NCBI GenBank assembly: GCA_051748565.1
Contig: JBNJHN010000076.1
Span: 1-7,968, forward strand
Direction of reading: 5' to 3'
Source: SKPH01 sp051748565
Lineage (GTDB): Bacteria > Bacillota > Dethiobacteria > DTU022
Length of the DNA: 7,968 nt
The translations under genes and the position numbers were made by a program. The first letter of the stretch is position 1. Every line of letters starts with the position of its first letter. Below are positions 5,671 through 7,968 of the stretch, piece after piece. Under the pieces are notes generated by a model. The model was not told where the DNA came from and searched no databases. It saw only the letters and a list, made by a program, of their open reading frames with translations.

Positions 5671-6801
5671 ATGGCGATAACGAAACTATTCAGTGAAACA
5701 TACACTGAAAGCCGCGAAAAATTTTATGCTGCCCTTGAGCAGGTGCGCTTCTTTTGGCCGAAAACCGAAATCCGCTCTTATGCTCTTGGTAAGGCCGAGG
5801 ATAATTTGGCGGTGGAGGTTATTGCAGCCCCGGCTTTGGATCGCCAGGATAAAGTGCTGCTGCTGACTTCCGGGCTGCACGGCATTGAAGGTTATATAGG
5901 TGCGGCGGTAACCGGCCTTTTTATTGACGAATTTCTGGAAATCCTTAACCCGGCCACTACAGGCTTGTATATTGTGCATGCAGTGAACCCCTGGGGAATG
6001 TGGAAGAGGCGCCGTACCAATGAAAATAATGTAGATTTAAACAGGAATTTTATCTATGGCTGGGAGGTTGTAGATGCTTCTTTTAATTACCGGTATGACC
6101 GGATCAATCCGTTTCTGAATCCTTCCTGCCCGGTGAATTTAAGCAACAGAGCTTATTTTGGAGCCAAACTGGCCTATAAAATGCTGCCCATGGGAGTAAA
6201 AAACTTCAAGGAAGTTATGCTTATGGGTCAATACCATCATCCTAAAGGGATCTATTACGGTGGGAAAGGTCCTGAGGCTTCAACACAGATTATGATCAAT
6301 CTGTTCAAGGAATTGGCAGCTTCATGTCAACGTCTTCTGACAATTGATATGCACAGCGGATACGGTCCCCGTTACCAGATGACTGTTGTAAACTCAATTA
6401 ATGAATTTCGTGACTCACTGACTCTGCAGAAGGCATTCAGCTACCCATTGGTTGCCAAAACCAACCCTTTAGAGTTTTATGCCATGCAGGGAGATATGGT
6501 TGACTTTTTCTACGAGCTGGTGAGCAAAGAATTCCAGGAATTGTCATTCTATGGTACCAGCTTTGAATTCGGTACTTTGGGGGAATCTCCCCTCGATAAG
6601 CTGCGCAGCCTCAAAACAATGATTGAAGAAAACAGGCTTTTTCATTACGGGGCCCTTTCTCCAGAGCTGGAGCTGAAGGTGCGGGAAGCTTTTAACGAAC
6701 TGTTCATTCCACACGAACAGCGCTGGCGCGATAAAGCATTGCAGGATGCAAAACATGCTCTTTCAGGCATCTTAAATCATGAAGGTTACCGTATTAACTA
6801 A
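5671..6801 (+). CDS. DUF2817/M14-like zinc carboxypeptidase-type protein
   Basis: A 376-residue protein of the DUF2817 group, related in fold to M14 zinc carboxypeptidases and deacylases. The zinc-site residues are visible: SGLHGIEG with His70 and Glu73, and DMHSG with the third ligand His228. The NPWGMWKRRRTNENNVDLNRNF stretch (106-127, in two parts: NPWGMWKRRR and NENNVDLNRNF) is the substrate-carboxylate and family signature. SFEFGT carries the likely catalytic Glu299. There is no signal peptide, so it should act in the cytoplasm, probably on a small amidated or peptide-like substrate that I cannot name. The start is well supported: ATG with GAGGAG 10 bases upstream. It is transcribed alone, away from the reductase and towards the small cysteine-rich gene. 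Family assignment is firm. Confidence 0.9.
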   Translation: MAITKLFSETYTESREKFYAALEQVRFFWPKTEIRSYALGKAEDNLAVEVIAAPALDRQDKVLLLTSGLHGIEGYIGAAVTGLFIDEFLEILNPATTGLYIVHAVNPWGMWKRRRTNENNVDLNRNFIYGWEVVDASFNYRYDRINPFLNPSCPVNLSNRAYFGAKLAYKMLPMGVKNFKEVMLMGQYHHPKGIYYGGKGPEASTQIMINLFKELAASCQRLLTIDMHSGYGPRYQMTVVNSINEFRDSLTLQKAFSYPLVAKTNPLEFYAMQGDMVDFFYELVSKEFQELSFYGTSFEFGTLGESPLDKLRSLKTMIEENRLFHYGALSPELELKVREAFNELFIPHEQRWRDKALQDAKHALSGILNHEGYRIN

Positions 6802-6814
6802 TCTATAAAGATTA
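6799..6814. repeat. Small AT-rich inverted repeat at the end of the DUF2817 gene
   Basis: TAATCT-ATAA-AGATTA, a perfect 6-bp stem with 4-base loop that includes the stop codon. There is no following T run on the plus strand, so it is at best a weak transcript-end structure. Confidence 0.35.
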
Positions 6815-6892
6815 ATAATACGCTTGCCGGGTTATTACAGTTCCTTAATTGTTTAAAATTTCAGGCCTTTTTGCTTATACTCCAAAGCAATG

Positions 6893-7045
6893 CTATCCAT
6901 CCTCCGCCAGTTCATTCACTTCGTCTCTCCTACAAAAGGGTGCCTTTTCTGTGGCGAGATGATGTTCTGCACACACTTCACAATTACCGTGCCTGACGCA
7001 ATCAACTTTTGGACAGCTGCAATCTTCAGCCTTGATCTGCTGCAA
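6893..7045 (-). CDS. Small cysteine-rich putative metal-binding protein (50 aa)
   Basis: A short minus-strand gene of 50 codons that begins with TTG. GGAG stands 9 bases upstream and an in-frame TGA lies just two codons before the TTG, so this is the only reasonable start. The protein has six cysteines (9, 11, 16, 22, 25, 38) and three histidines (19, 28, 29) arranged as CSCPKVDCVRHGNCEVC, then AEHH, then PFCRR. The spacing C-x-C-x4-C-x5-C-x2-C-x2-HH suggests a zinc or iron-binding knuckle. I recall similar short proteins with CP-x-C-x-RHG-x-C-x2-C-x2-HH in anaerobes, but cannot give a family name. It converges with the DUF2817 gene; the gap of 91 bases shows no strong terminator. That it is coding is likely from composition and start context; function is unknown. 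Confidence 0.72.
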   Translation of the reverse strand: MQQIKAEDCSCPKVDCVRHGNCEVCAEHHLATEKAPFCRRDEVNELAEDG

Positions 7046-7304
7046 GGGAAATCACTCCAATTATCGAACGCTGTTCAGCAAGCAAAAAAATGAAAAATTG
7101 CTCGCTTAATATATCGAATAACCTCATAGTGATTTGATTTAAGCTTTAAGCGGTCCGGCTTAATGTGTTATTCTATCCTTAGCAAAAATATCCTTTAACC
7201 CAAAACAGGTATCTGCAAGAAACATTTAGTAATTAAAAAATCATTCCGCAAGGGAAACGACCATTTTGCATTAGAGGGCCGAAATAAATTTGGAGGTGAT
7301 TTAA
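7046..7304. other. Divergent intergenic region before the thiamine-binding protein gene
   Basis: 259 bases between the small Cys-rich gene and the plus-strand gene. It contains the inverted repeat at 7077-7106 and a second one, TTAAGC-GGTCCG-GCTTAA, at 7146-7163. I looked for the TPP riboswitch core (CTGAGA and the GACCTGA-type stretch) because of the downstream thiamine-binding protein and did not find it. No further coding sequence is supported. Confidence 0.55.
7077..7106. repeat. Inverted repeat upstream of the small Cys-rich gene
   Basis: AGCAAGCAA and TTGCTCGCT, nine-base arms with one mismatch around a 12-base A-rich centre, 32 bases before the TTG start of the minus-strand gene. Position suits an operator or a leader hairpin. 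The loop is AT-rich and there is no trailing T run. Confidence 0.45.
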
Positions 7305-7613
7305 ATGGCTGTTGTGGAAATTTCGATTGTCCCCCTGGGAACAGGCAGTACCAGCCTTAGCCCTTATGTGGCTGCCTGTGAAAAAGAGTTGCGGAAACAT
7401 GGTGAAGGTCTGAAATATGAATTAACCGCCATGGGTACTATCATCGAAGGAGACCTGGACCAAATCTTAAAACTAATCCGGCATTTGCATGAAGTTCCTT
7501 TTAAACAAGGCGCCCGGAGGGTTAGCACCAGTATTAAGATCGATGATCGCCGGGATAAATTTGGCTCTATTAACCAAAAAGTCAAATCGGTGGAGGAAAA
7601 ATTGAAAAAATAA
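7305..7613 (+). CDS. MTH1187-family (UPF0045) thiamine-binding protein
   Basis: A 102-residue cytoplasmic protein with a ferredoxin-like fold of the MTH1187/YkoF type (Thiamine_BP, formerly UPF0045). Motifs agree: MAVVEISIVPLGTGSTSLSPYV at the start (first strand and conserved glycine/serine loop), YELTAMGTIIEGD (39-51), LHEVPFKQGARRVSTSIKIDDR (61-82) and a charged C-terminal helix. Family members form tetramers that bind thiamine or related pyrimidines; a transport or salvage role is presumed, not proven. GGAGG lies 10 bases before the ATG, so the start is firm. It precedes the MntP-like gene by 103 bases on the same strand; the gap contains structured RNA, so co-transcription is uncertain. 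Length and motifs are normal, and the assignment is confident. Confidence 0.9.
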   Translation: MAVVEISIVPLGTGSTSLSPYVAACEKELRKHGEGLKYELTAMGTIIEGDLDQILKLIRHLHEVPFKQGARRVSTSIKIDDRRDKFGSINQKVKSVEEKLKK

Positions 7614-7659
7614 TTTTTTTTCCATTTCCATTTTGATCTTGAGCAGCGGGTCGGTTTTA

Positions 7660-7706
7660 CCGGGATTATTATCTGGCTGGGAGCTTTCTTTAAAAAGATA
7701 ATCCGG
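7660..7706 (+). promoter_or_regulatory. Leader hairpin overlapping the ribosome binding site of the MntP-like gene
   Basis: The 3' arm AGATAATCCGG (7696-7706) can pair with the 5' region 7660-7674, which holds CCGG, GG and ATTATCT in register with small bulges, giving about 7+2+2 base pairs around a 21-base loop. The arm covers the first two G of the GGAGG (7705-7709) that serves the ATG at 7717. An alternative small hairpin CGGT-TTT-ACCG (7652-7662) competes for the same bases. This layout suits translational control, but I do not recognise a known riboswitch; the yybP-ykoY consensus is not visible. Confidence 0.4.
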
Positions 7707-7716
7707 AGGCTTCTAT

Positions 7717-7968
7717 ATGACACTTTTTAACCTTGTAATTCTGGGAATCGTGATCGGTTCAAATAACTTTGCCGTGGCTTTAACCCTGGGGGCATTGGGC
7801 CAATCGGCATATCGATATCGTATTATATTTGTTTTCGGCGTATTTGAATTTATTGTACCACTTGCCGGCATTTTGCTGGGCTTAGCAGCAGCAAGGTTCA
7901 TCGGCCTTCACTCAGGTATTATTGGTGCCGTGCTGCTAACTGGCCTCGGCCTGTTCGCAGTAATTGTA
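7717..7968 (+). CDS. MntP/DUF204-like cation efflux protein, 3' end outside window
   Basis: Only the first 84 codons are present, open to the right edge. ATG follows GGAGG by 7 bases. The protein is hydrophobic with three probable helices (about 3-25, 36-56 and 63-84) and the family pattern: an N-terminal NFAVALTLGALG segment, FVFGVFEFIVPLAGILLG (38-55) and GLHSGIIGAVLL. This resembles the manganese efflux pump family MntP (DUF204), whose members export Mn(II) across the membrane. Where MntP has DAF with an important Asp in the first helix, I read NNF (Asn16-Asn17), so the metal site may differ or the protein may be a divergent subfamily. I cannot see the second repeat half. Family membership is likely; the substrate is uncertain. 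Confidence 0.7.
   Translation, partial: MTLFNLVILGIVIGSNNFAVALTLGALGQSAYRYRIIFVFGVFEFIVPLAGILLGLAAARFIGLHSGIIGAVLLTGLGLFAVIV

Noticed and set aside
6873..6892. Stem TTGCTT/AAGCAA just after the small Cys-rich gene, possible terminator.
   Set aside because: On the minus strand it is followed by A and G, not by a T run.
6890..7093. A 67-codon plus-strand frame across the small Cys-rich gene.
   Set aside because: No ribosome binding site before its ATG, and the opposite strand encodes the patterned Cys/His protein with a proper start.
7046..7304. TPP riboswitch before the thiamine-binding protein gene.
   Set aside because: Neither of the conserved core stretches is present.
7595..7623. A-rich/T-rich complementary stretches at the end of the thiamine-binding gene, possible terminator.
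   Set aside because: The stem would be almost entirely A:U with bulged T residues and no following T run, so it is not a credible intrinsic terminator.
7614..7716. yybP-ykoY manganese riboswitch before the MntP-like gene.
   Set aside because: The leader lacks the GGGGAGUA-type and GCCUGGC-type conserved elements; only a simpler hairpin is seen.

Overview
The window (7,968 bases) is ordinary chromosomal DNA of moderate G+C. It has strong purine-rich ribosome binding sites, several TTG starts, tight gene packing, and families common in anaerobic Firmicutes: an ECF-type Co/Ni transporter, a DUF2817 peptidase-like protein, an MTH1187-type thiamine-binding protein and an MntP-like pump. A clostridial-type Gram-positive is my best guess, but nothing fixes the taxon. 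I saw no rRNA, tRNA, CRISPR array, transposase or phage gene.

Left part (1-4100, all minus strand). This reads as one operon, transcribed right to left: a secreted lipoprotein rich in potential metal ligands (3258-4100), a NikL-like membrane-anchored accessory protein (2770-3240), the substrate-binding membrane protein CbiM (2116-2766), the transmembrane coupling protein CbiQ (1361-2119), the ATPase CbiO (524-1267) and a spermidine synthase-like protein cut by the window edge (1-495). Gaps and overlaps are tiny except for 93 bases before cbiO. Together they look like a Co(II) or Ni(II) uptake system in which the usual CbiN is replaced by a NikL-like subunit. The lipoprotein and the aminopropyltransferase-like protein are the less familiar parts.

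Middle part (4101-5670). About 236 bases of AT-rich DNA separate the operon from a minus-strand aldo/keto reductase (4337-5380). This reductase has an N-terminal Tat-like membrane anchor and acidic linker, and also a strong internal start that would give a soluble enzyme. A 290-base divergent intergenic region follows.

Right part (5671-7968). A plus-strand DUF2817/M14-like zinc hydrolase (5671-6801) converges on a very small minus-strand gene for a 50-residue cysteine-rich protein (6893-7045), which has a TTG start and is easily missed. After a 259-base gap come an MTH1187-family thiamine-binding protein (7305-7613) and the start of an MntP/DUF204-like cation efflux protein (7717 to the end). 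The latter is preceded by a hairpin that overlaps its ribosome binding site.

The most interesting material is the metal-uptake operon with its His/Cys-rich lipoprotein, the two-start reductase, the tiny cysteine-rich gene, and the structured leader of the MntP-like gene, whose expected first-helix Asp appears to be Asn.
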